The notes: a model not told the origin generated them from the letters alone. A stretch of 58,219 bases of DNA from Burkholderiaceae bacterium (GCA_021166835.1 JAJPEN010000060.1:1-58219); one strand, 5' to 3'; counted from the stretch's first letter, positions 24,836-34,014 are shown. Numbers and translations are program-made.

Positions 24836-25605
24836 TCGTCCGGCACGAAATGGAGAACACGAATCACTTTCGGAACCGGCTGCAGGCGGGCGATCACGAC
24901 ACGCTCCGGACAGTGCCCGGGAAGCCGGGCGAGCCAGTGATGCACCTGCGCGGCGTTCGCGACGCGCTCGTCGTCGTCGGCCTGGTTCAGCAGCAGGACG
25001 CGCTTCGCGCCCGCGGGCGCGCCCCTGGCGAGACCCTGCTCGTGCAGCACGACCTGCGCGAGCGCGCGCGGGGTGACGATGTCGCCCGGCCTCGAGTCGG
25101 TGATCCGCGTCCAGCGCTCCACGCGAAAGACCGTCTCTTCCGAAAGCGGCCGTCCCAACCCGGCGAGGCCCGCGACCATGACGACCGCGTGTGTCGACAT
25201 GGGAAAGACCGGCTCGTGCCCGGCCGGCGCTTTCAGCGGCCGGTGCTTCGATCCGTCGGCCTCGACGAGCACGCGCGTGAAGCGGCCGTGGCCGGCGAGC
25301 ACGTCCACTGCGTCGGGCGCCAGGCCGCGCAGCTTTTCCGGCGCCTGCGCGGGCCCGGCCGTGGCGACGACGAGCGATGCATCGCTTCGACAGGCGCGTG
25401 CGAGCAGCGTGCGCGCGTCCGCACCGACCCACGCTTCGTGACCTTCGGCCTGCGCCGCCGCGATGTGCGTCGTCGTCGTGAGCAGGACGCGTTCGCTCGC
25501 CCGATGCCATTCGTGCCCGAGCGCGAACAGCAGGCTCGTCTTGCCTCCGCCTCCGCAGACGGCAACGAGCCGCGCCTGCTCCAGGCCAAGTGCCTGCGCG
25601 AGCAT
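24832..25605 (-). CDS. yqeC: Selenium-dependent molybdenum hydroxylase accessory protein YqeC
   Basis: A 257-residue P-loop-containing protein. The start MLAQALGLEQARLVAVCGGGGKTSLLFALG contains the glycine-rich nucleotide loop (GGGGKTS), followed by VLLTTTTHI and, later, VLVEADGSKHRPLKAP, all typical of YqeC. The family was linked by comparative genomics (orphan SelD genomes) to enzymes that carry labile selenium at the Mo site. ATG 25605 overlaps the yqeB stop (ATGA). Its presence suggests that at least one of the Mo-hydroxylases in this island is selenium-dependent; no selD is in the window. Its own stop overlaps the next promoter's -35. Confidence 0.8.
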   Translation of the reverse strand: MLAQALGLEQARLVAVCGGGGKTSLLFALGHEWHRASERVLLTTTTHIAAAQAEGHEAWVGADARTLLARACRSDASLVVATAGPAQAPEKLRGLAPDAVDVLAGHGRFTRVLVEADGSKHRPLKAPAGHEPVFPMSTHAVVMVAGLAGLGRPLSEETVFRVERWTRITDSRPGDIVTPRALAQVVLHEQGLARGAPAGAKRVLLLNQADDDERVANAAQVHHWLARLPGHCPERVVIARLQPVPKVIRVLHFVPDD

Positions 25606-26426
25606 CAGCCCGGGCTGCGGTTGCAGTGCGCCAGGACCGCCTCGAGCACGCCGCCGGCGATCGCGCGCGCCTTGTCGGAGACCGTGTTGCAGTGCTCCCT
25701 GCAGTCGCGCGGATCCACATCCCCGATCTTCAGGCCCGCGGCGACCGGCGTGCCCGGCCGGATGAGGCCGCGCAGGATTCCCGGGATTGCCGCGGTCACC
25801 GGCGCGCCGTCGACGTCGCCGACCACTTCGCCGCGCTCGACGGCCTCGCCGATGCTGCGCGCGGAAGCGAAGATGCCTGCGCGCGGAGCGCGCAGCAGTC
25901 GCTCGATGTCGAAGCCTCCGATCTCGCCCGGGATTCCGGTGTCGGGCTGCGCCGGACCGCAGCACACGACCCGGCCGAGGTCGTGCCCCCGATTCGTTTC
26001 GATCACCACGTGGCAGTCGATGCCGGCGTCGAACCCCGGGCCGAGCGCAACGACGAGCGACGCGTCGCCGCGCGTGGTGGCCAGGTTGCGCTTCGCGAGT
26101 ATCGCGTCGACGACGACGTCGGCGTGCGGGCGGCGTGCGAGTCGCGCCCAGTCGTCGGTGGCGACGACCGGAATGCGCTGCTCGTTCCACGCCGCCTCGA
26201 TCGCCGCTTCGTCGCGGGCCGCCACTGCGTCGACGCCGTCGACTCGCGCGCTGCCGTCGACCAGCGCTTCGCAGAACGACACGGTGCGACGCACGCACAG
26301 CGGATTCGGAAGGTCGAGCATGACCAGGCGGCGGATGTTCGCCCGATGAAGACGCCAGGCCACGCCGCTCGCCATCTCGCCTGCGCCCCTGACGAGCACG
26401 ATCGGCGAAACCGGGGGCAGGCTCAT
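25605..26426 (-). CDS. yqeB: Selenium-dependent molybdenum hydroxylase maturation protein YqeB (EF2563 family)
   Basis: A 273-residue protein with an N-terminal nucleotide-binding start (PIVLVRGAGEMASGVAWRLH), a middle part with DVVVDAILAKRNLAT and ALGPGF, and the C-terminal PVTAAIPGILRGLIRPG. These segments define the EF2563/YqeB family, found next to XdhC-like and YqeC genes and thought to act in forming the selenium-containing Mo cofactor. Its exact reaction is unproven. It begins five bases after xdhC and overlaps yqeC by one base, so the three are one translational unit. Confidence 0.82.
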   Translation of the reverse strand: MSLPPVSPIVLVRGAGEMASGVAWRLHRANIRRLVMLDLPNPLCVRRTVSFCEALVDGSARVDGVDAVAARDEAAIEAAWNEQRIPVVATDDWARLARRPHADVVVDAILAKRNLATTRGDASLVVALGPGFDAGIDCHVVIETNRGHDLGRVVCCGPAQPDTGIPGEIGGFDIERLLRAPRAGIFASARSIGEAVERGEVVGDVDGAPVTAAIPGILRGLIRPGTPVAAGLKIGDVDPRDCREHCNTVSDKARAIAGGVLEAVLAHCNRSPG

Positions 26427-26430
26427 CGCT

Positions 26431-27294
26431 TCACGCGGTCGTGCTCGCGCTCGCGCTGCAGCGCACGCCGTTTCGCTCGCGAACGAGCTGCGCGAGAATG
26501 CCCGCCGCGATCTCCCCCGGCGTGTTGTTGCCGATCTTGTCGCCGAGGGGGCAGACGATGCCGGACACGAAGTCGGGATCGGAGCCGGTGCGCAGCAGTT
26601 CGTGCCGCATGATCTGTGCCTTGGACTTGCTGCCGATCACCCCCAGGTACGACGGCGTTCCCCTGGCCTCGATCGCGCGCAGGACCGGCAGGTCGGTGGC
26701 ATGGCCCATCGTCATCACGACGACCACCGAATGCGGCTCGACGCGTTCGGCGCCGTCGGCGTGGTTCTCGACGCGCACCGCTTCGAGCACAGGCGTTCGC
26801 GGCAGACGCTCGAGCCACTCGGGGCGGGTGTCGACGCAGGTTACGCGGCAGTCGAGCTCGGCCAGGAACCGGCACAGCTTCTGCGCGACGTGTCCCGCGC
26901 CGAAGACGACGATGTGCCAGTCGAGGTCCGGGCGATGCGCCTCGAAGTAGACCGACACTTCTCCGGCGCAGGTCATGCCGATGTCCTTGAACAGGTTGAG
27001 CCGCTCGAACAGCGTGCGGACCTGGCCCTCTTCGCCGAGGAGTCGCGACGCCGTCTCCGAGCACCTCGTCTCGAGACGCCCGCCGCCGACGGTGCCGAAG
27101 GCGAGTCCCTGGCGCGTGAAGAGCGCGCGCGCGCCGACCACCTGGGGAATGCTGCCGCGCGCATCGACGATGGTCGCCATGCAGAACGGCACGCGATCGC
27201 GGCGCATCGACACGGCCCGTTCCAGAAGTTCCCCGTCCAACGTCGCTTCCCCGACTCCGTTCCGCGCCGCTATCGCTCGTTGCGCTGCGGGCAC
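26431..27294 (-). CDS. xdhC: XdhC/CoxI-family molybdenum cofactor maturation protein
   Basis: A 287-residue protein. The N-terminal XdhC domain reads ATIVDARGSIPQVVGARALF; the Rossmann domain follows with VVFGAGHVAQKL near residue 130 and VVVVMTMGHATDLPVLRA. The end (VCPLGDKIGNNTPGEIAAGI) is the standard XdhC_C sequence. XdhC binds sulfurated Mo cofactor and delivers it to Mo-hydroxylase apoenzymes. It is the only such chaperone in the window, so it probably serves all three hydroxylases. The start is GTG 27294 (VPAAQRAI). The promoter region upstream carries site B, nearly identical to site A before the first hydroxylase. Confidence 0.88.
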   Translation of the reverse strand: MPAAQRAIAARNGVGEATLDGELLERAVSMRRDRVPFCMATIVDARGSIPQVVGARALFTRQGLAFGTVGGGRLETRCSETASRLLGEEGQVRTLFERLNLFKDIGMTCAGEVSVYFEAHRPDLDWHIVVFGAGHVAQKLCRFLAELDCRVTCVDTRPEWLERLPRTPVLEAVRVENHADGAERVEPHSVVVVMTMGHATDLPVLRAIEARGTPSYLGVIGSKSKAQIMRHELLRTGSDPDFVSGIVCPLGDKIGNNTPGEIAAGILAQLVRERNGVRCSASASTTA

Positions 27295-27308
27295 AAAAGG
27301 CGGTTAGA

Positions 27309-27355
27309 TGTGCACGTATGCACATAGATGAACTATGTGTTCATAAATGGTAGAA
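27309..27355 (-). promoter_or_regulatory. Operator site B upstream of xdhC-yqeB-yqeC
   Basis: ATGAAC-TATGT-GTTCAT (27328-27344) with the flank AAATGGTAGAA repeats site A at 9349-9376 (25/28 identical on the plus strand). Read towards xdhC both sites also share CTACCA followed by three bases and ATGAAC. A second palindrome, TGTGCA-CGTA-TGCACA, lies at 27309-27324, between site B and the xdhC start. No strong -10/-35 pair is evident, so the site may be bound by an activator. Confidence 0.6.
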
Positions 27356-27372
27356 CCCGGAACCGACGGAAG

Positions 27373-28215
27373 TCAATACGGCGCACCCTGCCCCGGGCGC
27401 TCCCCTTCGCCGCGATGGCCGAGCATCTTCGACAGAAGCCGCGCGGCATCGGTCACCGCTTCGGCCGTACGCGCGCGCATGGCTTCGTCGAAGCGCGAAT
27501 CCGGGCCGGCGACGCTGATTGCGGCGGCGACCTTGCCGAAGCGATCGAACACCGGCGCTGCGCACGCATCCACGCCCTTCTCGTAGCCGGAGAAGCTCCA
27601 TGCGCATCCGCGCCGCGCGTCCTCGCCGATCAGCCGGTCGAGATCGGCGTGCGTGGTCGGCGTGTGGCGCGTCGCCGCCGACAGGGGTCCCCGGCCCAGG
27701 AGCGAGCGCCTTTCCTGCGGCGGCAGCGCGGCGAGCAGGACCCGGCCGGGAGCGGTGACGTGCGCCGGCAGCCGGCTGCCGACGCGCACGTTGCTGACCA
27801 GCAGCGTGTCCGGAAGCTCCTGCAGCAGATAGACGATCTGGTCTCCGGACAGCACCGCAAGGTGCGCCGAGAACTGCAGCTGCGCGGCGAGCCCGGCGAG
27901 AATCGGCTGCGCCAGTCGCAGCAGGTCGCGATCGCCGAGCGCGGCGGCAGCCATGGCGAGAAAGCGCGATCCGATCCGGTACCCGGCGCCTTCGGGCGAA
28001 GGCTCGATCATGCGCTCGTGCTCGAGCGTGTCGAGCAGCCGGGCGAGCGTGACGCGGTTGATGTCCAGCTCGCGCGCGATCCGGCTCAACTGCGTCGTGG
28101 AGCCCCCGTTGGCGACGAAGTCGAGCAGCTTGAGCGCGCGCTGCACCGGCGAGATCAGGTACGCCGGTTCCCTCTTCCCGACATCGATCGGCTCGTCGGC
28201 CGCGCTGGAACTCAT
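27373..28215 (-). CDS. IclR-family transcriptional regulator
   Basis: A 280-residue regulator. The N-terminal winged helix (about 20-85: SPVQRALKLLDFVANGG, then INRVTLARLLDTLEHERMIE) precedes an effector-binding domain (about 100-270) with the IclR signature region near LPAHVTAPGRVLLAAL and GCAWSFSGYEKGVDACAAPVFD. ATG 28215 (MSSSAADEP) is preceded by AGGGAG nine bases upstream; the frame is open to 28251. It is divergent from the third Mo-hydroxylase operon and lies just upstream of the xdhC operon. IclR proteins in catabolic clusters respond to aromatic intermediates. It is a candidate ligand of the dyad operators found at sites A-E. Confidence 0.88.
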   Translation of the reverse strand: MSSSAADEPIDVGKREPAYLISPVQRALKLLDFVANGGSTTQLSRIARELDINRVTLARLLDTLEHERMIEPSPEGAGYRIGSRFLAMAAAALGDRDLLRLAQPILAGLAAQLQFSAHLAVLSGDQIVYLLQELPDTLLVSNVRVGSRLPAHVTAPGRVLLAALPPQERRSLLGRGPLSAATRHTPTTHADLDRLIGEDARRGCAWSFSGYEKGVDACAAPVFDRFGKVAAAISVAGPDSRFDEAMRARTAEAVTDAARLLSKMLGHRGEGERPGQGAPY

Positions 28216-28280
28216 TGGACCCCGCTCCCTGGAAAACCCGTGCGCGGTCATTCAATCACGAATGGCCGGATCGCGAGAGG

Positions 28281-28332
28281 TTGACATCGACGAGTGCATT
28301 GAGGAACACTGTTCGTTATTGATGCCGGTCAA
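28281..28332. promoter_or_regulatory. Divergent promoter region with class II operator (site E)
   Basis: Between the IclR gene and the third hydroxylase operon. The 23-base element (28299-28321) contains the near-perfect palindrome GAACA-C-TGTTC followed by GTTATTG, matching sites C and D at 15/23 each. TTGACA (28281-28286) faces the plus-strand operon and TTGACC (28332-28327) faces the IclR gene, so the operator lies between two outward -35 boxes. Good -10 boxes are not visible on either side. Confidence 0.55.
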
Positions 28333-28405
28333 TTACGCGCTCCCGTGCCCGGAATAGGGTGCGCGGACGGCCGCGCATCGCTTCTCCTCACCGGAGCACT
28401 CGAAC

Positions 28406-29002
28406 GTGCTGATCGAAGGCGAATTTCCCGTCGCAGCGCCTCCCCAGCAGCTGCTGGCGCACCTGTTCGATGCGCGGCTGATGGCATCGTGCCTGCCCGG
28501 CTGCGAGTCGCTCGAGGCCATCGACGACGATCGATACCGGTCGGTGGTCGTCGTGGCGATGGCGGGAATCAAGGCGCGTTTCGATCTCGAGGTGGAGGTC
28601 GTCCGCCGCGAGGGCTTCGAAGTGTGGGCCGTCACCCGCGGCGCCGAGGGCGGCCAGGCGAGCACGCTGCGCGCGGAGAGCCAGGTCACGCTCGCGCCGT
28701 CGCCGGAGGGAACGCTCGTGCGTTACCGCTCCGACGTCACGCTCACGGGCCGGCTCGGACGCTTCGCCCTAGGGATGATGAAGAAGAAGGCGCAGAGCAT
28801 GGGCGACGAGTTCGCCGCGAACCTGCGCACCCAATTCGAGCAGACGAACGCCGCCGCGGGCGCGCGGCCCACGGCGCCCGCCGCCGTCGCTGCGCCGCAA
28901 ACGATCGAGGAACCCGCGCCGGCGAAGCCGCGCAACTGGTGGCGCAGGCTGCTCGCATGGCTGCGCGGGTCGGCGGCCGGCGAGCCCGCATCGAGAGGAT
29001 GA
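28406..29002 (+). CDS. CoxG-like SRPBCC-domain protein
   Basis: A 198-residue protein. Residues 1-150 form a CoxG/SRPBCC fold (IEGEFPVAAPPQQLLAHLFD at the start; LAPSPEGTLVRYRSDVTLTG later), ending in a proline-alanine linker and a short basic, aromatic tail (RNWWRRLLAWLRG) that could lie on the membrane. CoxG proteins accompany CO-dehydrogenase-like Mo-hydroxylases and have been connected with membrane attachment or quinone/substrate handling. The start is GTG 28406. The stop overlaps the ATG of the FAD subunit (ATGA), so it is co-translated with the enzyme. Confidence 0.82.
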   Translation: MLIEGEFPVAAPPQQLLAHLFDARLMASCLPGCESLEAIDDDRYRSVVVVAMAGIKARFDLEVEVVRREGFEVWAVTRGAEGGQASTLRAESQVTLAPSPEGTLVRYRSDVTLTGRLGRFALGMMKKKAQSMGDEFAANLRTQFEQTNAAAGARPTAPAAVAAPQTIEEPAPAKPRNWWRRLLAWLRGSAAGEPASRG

Positions 29003-29856
29003 GCATGACGACACTGCAGGGCTTGCATCGGCCCCGATCCGTCGAGGAGGCGATCGCGCTGCTGCAGCGCGACCCCGAAGCGAAGCCGATCTCCGGCGGC
29101 GCCACGCTGGTGGCGATGCTGAACGCGCGGGTGATCGAGCCCCAGGCGCTCGTCAGCCTCGCGCAGATCGACGAGATCCGCGGAATCTCCTGCCTGTCCG
29201 ACGGACGAATCCGCATCGGCGCCTTCACCCGGCACCGCGAGACGGCCGAGTGCGGCCTCGCGCTCGGCGAAGCGTCGGTCGTGCGGCACGCCGCTTCGCA
29301 GATCGCGAACGCGACGGTGCGCAACATGGGGACGATCGGCGGGTCGATCTCCTTTGCCGATCCGGGTCTCGACTATCCGCCCGCGCTCGTCGCCGCCGAC
29401 GCATCGATCGAGATCGCGTCCGCGTCCGGACGGCGGCTGGTCCCGGCCCACGAGTTCTTCGTCGACTGGTACACCACCGCTGTCGAGCCCGGAGAACTGG
29501 TCACCGCCGTGCTGCTGCCGAAACCGGAAGGCGGCCACGGCCTGTACGTGAAGCATTGCCGCGTCGCCGGCGACTACGCGACCGCGTCGATCGCGATCGC
29601 CATGCAGCGCTCGGGGCACGTGCGCGCCGCGGTGGGCGGCTGCGGGCCGACTCCGCTGCACGATGCGCAGGCCGACGAGATCCTGTCCGCCGACCGAAGC
29701 GACGCCGCCGTCGCCCGCGCCGGAGAGCTGCTCGAGCAGAAGGCCGACCCGCTCGACGACGTGCGGGGGAGCGCCCCGTATCGCCGCCGACTGATTCCCC
29801 GACTTCTCCTGCGCGCCGTGCGGGAAGTCGAACTTGCCCGAGGAAACGTCGAATGA
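28999..29856 (+). CDS. FAD-binding medium subunit of the third Mo-hydroxylase
   Basis: A 285-residue FAD subunit of normal length. FAD motifs are SGGATLVAML near residue 33 and NMGTIGGSISFADPGLDYPP near 110. No 4Fe-4S insert. It starts at ATG 28999 with AGAGG directly upstream and overlaps both neighbours by four bases. It transfers electrons from the 2Fe-2S subunit to an external acceptor. Confidence 0.9.
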   Translation: MSMTTLQGLHRPRSVEEAIALLQRDPEAKPISGGATLVAMLNARVIEPQALVSLAQIDEIRGISCLSDGRIRIGAFTRHRETAECGLALGEASVVRHAASQIANATVRNMGTIGGSISFADPGLDYPPALVAADASIEIASASGRRLVPAHEFFVDWYTTAVEPGELVTAVLLPKPEGGHGLYVKHCRVAGDYATASIAIAMQRSGHVRAAVGGCGPTPLHDAQADEILSADRSDAAVARAGELLEQKADPLDDVRGSAPYRRRLIPRLLLRAVREVELARGNVE

Positions 29857-30362
29857 GCCCGGCCGACACAGCCAACGGTGCGAGCAGCATCGTGCTGCGC
29901 ATCAACGGCGAGGAGATGGTCGTGCGCGCGGCGCTGCACGACACGCTGCTCACCGTCGTACGCGACCAGCTTCAGCAGACCGCCGCCAAGCGCGGGTGCA
30001 ACCAGGGCGTCTGCGGCGCCTGCACCGTCGAGATCGACGGGCGCACCGCGCGCGCGTGCCTGACGCTCGCCCACGCCTGCGTGGGCGCCGAGATCCGGAC
30101 GCTCGAAGGCGTCCAGGACGAGCCGGCCGTCGCCGCCCTGCAGGACGCGTTCACTGCCGAGCAGGCCTTTCAGTGCGGATTCTGCACGCCGGGAATGCTG
30201 ATGAGCGCCCGCTCCCTGCTCGAACACAACCGATGCCCGGACGAATCGCAGATCCGGACCGCGCTCTCCGGGAACCTGTGCCGCTGCACGGGCTACGTGA
30301 AGATCGTCGCGGCTGTCCGCTCGGCAGCGGACGCGCTTCGCCAGGAGGAAGCCGCGTCATGA
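29853..30362 (+). CDS. 2Fe-2S small subunit of the third Mo-hydroxylase
   Basis: A 169-residue iron-sulfur subunit with all eight ligands: Cys49, Cys54, Cys57, Cys69 and Cys108, Cys111, Cys143, Cys145. ATG 29853 overlaps the FAD-subunit stop and its own stop overlaps the large-subunit ATG. Order medium-small-large is the CO-dehydrogenase operon order. Confidence 0.92.
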   Translation: MSPADTANGASSIVLRINGEEMVVRAALHDTLLTVVRDQLQQTAAKRGCNQGVCGACTVEIDGRTARACLTLAHACVGAEIRTLEGVQDEPAVAALQDAFTAEQAFQCGFCTPGMLMSARSLLEHNRCPDESQIRTALSGNLCRCTGYVKIVAAVRSAADALRQEEAAS

Positions 30363-32713
30363 GCGAGAAGCTGCACGAACGCACCCGCGCCGCTCCGAAG
30401 GAAAGCGACACCGTCGGAAAATCGGCTGCGCCGCTCGAGGCGGCGGAGAAGCTCAGCGGCCGCGCGCAGTACATCGCCGACCTGTATCGCCCCGGCATGC
30501 TCTACGGCGCGATCGCCCAGAGCCCCTACGCGAACGCGAGGATCCGCGGCTACGACCTGACGGCTGCCAGGGCGCTGAAGGGCGTGCGCGCGATCGTCAC
30601 CGGCGACGACCTCGACGACGCCCACCGGATGGGCGCCTTCATCAAGGACGAGCCGGCCTTCGCCAAGGGGAAGGTTCGCTACGTCGGCGAGATCGTCGCT
30701 GCGGTGGCCGCCGACACCGAGGAAATCGCGCGCGCCGCCGCGCGGCTGATCCGCGTCGACTACGAGCCGCTCGACGCCGTGCTCGATCCGGTCGACGCGC
30801 TGCGGCCCGGATCGGCGCTCGTGCACGACGACGCGTCTTCCTACGCGAAGGTCTTCGACGCCGGCACGCAGGGGAACGTCTGCTCGCGCACTTCCTTCCG
30901 GGAAGGCGACGTCGAGCGAGCCTGGGCCGACTGCGACCTCGTCGTCGAAGGGGAGTTCCAGACGCAGGCGCAGGCGCACCTGTCGATAGAGCCGTGCGGC
31001 GCGCTCGCCGAGATCGACGCGGCCGGCCGGGTCACGCTGTGGTCGGCGAACCAGTCGGTCTTTCGCGTGCAGGCCAGCGTCTGCGAATCGCTCGGGCTGC
31101 CGATGACGCGGCTTCGTTGCCAGACCCCGCGCATCGGCGCGGGCTTCGGCAACAAGATGGAAGCGCACGTGCAGCCGGTCACCGTGCTGCTGGCGATCAA
31201 GGCGCGCCGGCCCGTGAAGCTCATCCTCTCGCGCGAGGAAGACTTCGAGACCGTGCGTTGCCGTCACCCGTTCCGCATCCGGATGAAGACCGGTGTGCGC
31301 AGGGACGGAACGCTGCTCGCGCGGGAAACGGAGCTGCTCCTCGACGGCGGCGCCTACGGAGACGACAGCCCGGGCGTGCTCGGCTACGCGCTGCTGATGA
31401 GCTGCGGCCCCTACCGGATCCCGAACGTTCACGCGCACGGTCAGGTCGTCTACACGAACAAGCTGCGCTCGGGCGCCTTCCGCGGCTTCGGCGTGCCGCA
31501 GGTCACGTTCGCCTCCGAGCAGCAGCTCGACGAGATCGCGGGCAGGCTCGGCATCGACCGCGTCGCGCTGCGGCGCAGGAACATGATGGTCGAAGGCGAT
31601 CCCTGGTTCGGCGGCCAGCGTGTGCAGTCGAACGGCCTGGCGCAGTGCCTCGACATCGTCGAGCGCGAATCGGGCATGGGCGATGCGCAACGCGGCGCAG
31701 GCGCCGGGACGCAGCCGGGGCGCAGGCGCGGTTTCGGGGTCGCGCTCACCGCGCACATCAGCGGCCTGCTCTCGTCGAGCGCCATCGTGCGCGTGCTGGA
31801 AGACGGCAGCGTGCTGCTGAACACCGGGGCAGTCGACATCGGGCAAGGCTCGAACACGGTCCTCACGCAGATCTGTGCGCAGGCGCTGAAGCTGCCGATC
31901 GAACAGGTCGCGATCGCCAGCCCCGACACCGACGGATCGCCCTACAACTGGGGAACCACGGCGAGCCGCGTCACCTACGTGACCGGGCGGTGCGTGACGC
32001 AGGCGGCGGCCGAGGTCGAGAAGAAGCTGAAGGAGCACGGCAGCGAGATGCTCGAGTGCGGCCCCGACGACCTCGAGCTGCTGCCGGGCGGGAAGGTGGC
32101 GATCAAGGGCGTGCCGCAGAAGGCCGTGAGCTTCGCGGAGATCTCCGGCCGCGCGCACTGGGCCGCCGGCGGCCCGATCATCGGCACCAACGCCTGGGTG
32201 TTCGACCAGAAGACCTTCGATCCGAAGCGATCCACCGTGCTCGGCCTGCCGTTCCCGCAGATCGGCGTCTTCAGCTTCGGCGCCACCGCCGTGGAGGTCG
32301 AGGTCGACGAGGTCACGGGCCGCGTGCAGGTGCTCGGCGGATGGTCGGCGTGCGACCTCGGCTACGCGATCAATCCGGCCATGGCCACCGGGCAGATCGA
32401 GGGCGCATTCGTGCAGGGCATGGGGTACGCGCTGATCGAGGAAATGGTGTGGGACGGAGCGCGCCTGGCGAACCCGTCCCTGATGGACTACAAGATCCCG
32501 ACCATGGCGGAGTTCCCCGGGATCCTGCGCGCCTACCTCGTCGAATCCGAAGAGCCGAGCGGCCCCTTCGGCGCCAAGAGCGTGGGCGAGATCGGCATCA
32601 ATGCCGTCGCCGCCGCCATCGCGAACGCGGTTGCCGACGCAACCGGCGCGCGCCTGCGCCGGCTTCCGATGACCGCCGAGCGCGTGCTCGACGCCGTCGC
32701 GCCGGCAACCTGA
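30359..32713 (+). CDS. Molybdenum hydroxylase large subunit (third enzyme)
   Basis: A 784-residue molybdopterin subunit, distinct from the other two. The hammerhead domain begins SAAPLEAAEKLSGRAQYIAD; the cofactor loop reads GAGFGNK where most relatives have GGGFGGK; GAFRGFGVPQ and VDIGQG are present, and the catalytic Glu744 is kept in GAKSVGEIG. Overall it is closest in pattern to nicotinate/xanthine-dehydrogenase-like and HCR-like large subunits rather than CO dehydrogenase, since the AYxCSFR motif is absent. A Liv-type importer follows on the same strand. The enzyme probably hydroxylates an aromatic or N-heterocyclic acid brought in by that importer. Confidence 0.9.
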   Translation: MSEKLHERTRAAPKESDTVGKSAAPLEAAEKLSGRAQYIADLYRPGMLYGAIAQSPYANARIRGYDLTAARALKGVRAIVTGDDLDDAHRMGAFIKDEPAFAKGKVRYVGEIVAAVAADTEEIARAAARLIRVDYEPLDAVLDPVDALRPGSALVHDDASSYAKVFDAGTQGNVCSRTSFREGDVERAWADCDLVVEGEFQTQAQAHLSIEPCGALAEIDAAGRVTLWSANQSVFRVQASVCESLGLPMTRLRCQTPRIGAGFGNKMEAHVQPVTVLLAIKARRPVKLILSREEDFETVRCRHPFRIRMKTGVRRDGTLLARETELLLDGGAYGDDSPGVLGYALLMSCGPYRIPNVHAHGQVVYTNKLRSGAFRGFGVPQVTFASEQQLDEIAGRLGIDRVALRRRNMMVEGDPWFGGQRVQSNGLAQCLDIVERESGMGDAQRGAGAGTQPGRRRGFGVALTAHISGLLSSSAIVRVLEDGSVLLNTGAVDIGQGSNTVLTQICAQALKLPIEQVAIASPDTDGSPYNWGTTASRVTYVTGRCVTQAAAEVEKKLKEHGSEMLECGPDDLELLPGGKVAIKGVPQKAVSFAEISGRAHWAAGGPIIGTNAWVFDQKTFDPKRSTVLGLPFPQIGVFSFGATAVEVEVDEVTGRVQVLGGWSACDLGYAINPAMATGQIEGAFVQGMGYALIEEMVWDGARLANPSLMDYKIPTMAEFPGILRAYLVESEEPSGPFGAKSVGEIGINAVAAAIANAVADATGARLRRLPMTAERVLDAVAPAT

Positions 32714-32798
32714 CCAGAGGAACCCGTCCCGCGAGAACCGCCGCGCAGCGCGAGGACGCCGAACGAACGCGGACCGACGTCAATCCGAGGAGACCGAA

Positions 32799-33998
32799 AT
32801 GAAGACATCATCGACGCGACGCACGATCATCAAGGCGGCGGCCGGCACCGCTGTCAGCTCGATCCTGGTTCCCCGCGCGGCATGGGCGCAGGAAGCCCCG
32901 CTGCGGCTCGGCTTCTCGATGTCGAGAACCGGGCCGTTGGCGGTCGCCACCGTCTCGCAGTCGAACACCTACGAGCTCTGGCGCGAACAGGTCAACGCAC
33001 GCGGCGGGATGGACGTCGCCGGCAGGAAGCGCAAGGTCGAGTTCGTCTCCTACGACGACCAGTCGAAGCCCGACCAGGCAGTGCGCGTCTACGAAAAGCT
33101 CATCACCGACGACAAGGTCGACCTGCTGCTCGCGCCGTGGGGCACGCCGTTTCATATCGCGATCGCGCCGGTGCTCGAGAAATACCGGTTCCCCGTGGTC
33201 GGCAACACCGCGGCTTCGGTGAACGTTCGCAAGGTGAAGCCCGGCTACATCTGGTTCCCCACGTCGGCGATCCCCGATCGCATCGGCACCGAGCTCACGG
33301 CCATGCTGGTCGAGAACAAGGTGAAGACCGCCGCGGTCATCGCGAACGTCCTGCCGTTCACGAAGGAGATCAAGAACTTCCTCGAGCCGGAGCTCAGGAA
33401 GGCGGGTATCGAGATCCGCTTCACGACCGAGTATCCGCCCGACATCAAGGACATGACTTCGATCGTGGCGCAGATCAAGCAGGCCGGGGTGGACGCGGTG
33501 CTGGCGCTTTCGTATCCCGGCGATTCGATCCTCTATGCGCGGCAGGCGAAGGAACTGGGCGTGGGCAGCCCCTTCCAGTTCGTCGCCGTCGGCCCGAGCG
33601 AGCCGTTCTTCGCGAAGGCGGTCGGCAACACCGCGGCGGAGCATATCGTCACGATCGCGCACTGGTCGCCTCGCCCGGAGTGGAAAGGCTCGCAGGAGTT
33701 CGAGCAGGACTACATCCGCAAGTTCGGCCAGGAACCCGACTATCTCAATTCGGCGCTCGCCTGGGTTTCCCTGCAGATTCTCGAGGCCGCCGTCTCCCGC
33801 AACGGCCTCGACAAGGAGAAGATCCGCCAGTTCGTCAGCAGCGAGACCTTCGACACGATCAACGGCAAGGTGAAGTTCGACGGCGTCCAGAACGTCATCA
33901 CCCCGACCGCTTTCGTGCAGATCCAGCAACAGGGCATCAAGCTCGTCTGGCCGAAGTCGATCGCCAACGGCACGTACGTGCCCAAGAGCGGCTGGTAA
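32799..33998 (+). CDS. Periplasmic ABC substrate-binding protein, LivK type (second importer)
   Basis: A 399-residue binding protein. The N-terminal signal has twin arginines (STRRTIIKAAAGTAVSSILV) and ends with a PRAAWAQE cleavage region. The mature start LRLGFSMSRTGPLA and the segment KLITDDKVDLLLAPWGT are typical of Peripla_BP_6 HAAT receptors. ATG 32799 has GAGGAGACCGAA upstream. It differs clearly from the binding protein at 21031-22269, so the two importers likely take different substrates. It lies 85 bases after the hydroxylase large subunit. Confidence 0.9.
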   Translation: MKTSSTRRTIIKAAAGTAVSSILVPRAAWAQEAPLRLGFSMSRTGPLAVATVSQSNTYELWREQVNARGGMDVAGRKRKVEFVSYDDQSKPDQAVRVYEKLITDDKVDLLLAPWGTPFHIAIAPVLEKYRFPVVGNTAASVNVRKVKPGYIWFPTSAIPDRIGTELTAMLVENKVKTAAVIANVLPFTKEIKNFLEPELRKAGIEIRFTTEYPPDIKDMTSIVAQIKQAGVDAVLALSYPGDSILYARQAKELGVGSPFQFVAVGPSEPFFAKAVGNTAAEHIVTIAHWSPRPEWKGSQEFEQDYIRKFGQEPDYLNSALAWVSLQILEAAVSRNGLDKEKIRQFVSSETFDTINGKVKFDGVQNVITPTAFVQIQQQGIKLVWPKSIANGTYVPKSGW

Positions 33999-34014
33999 TC
34001 CGAACGCCCCTGCG

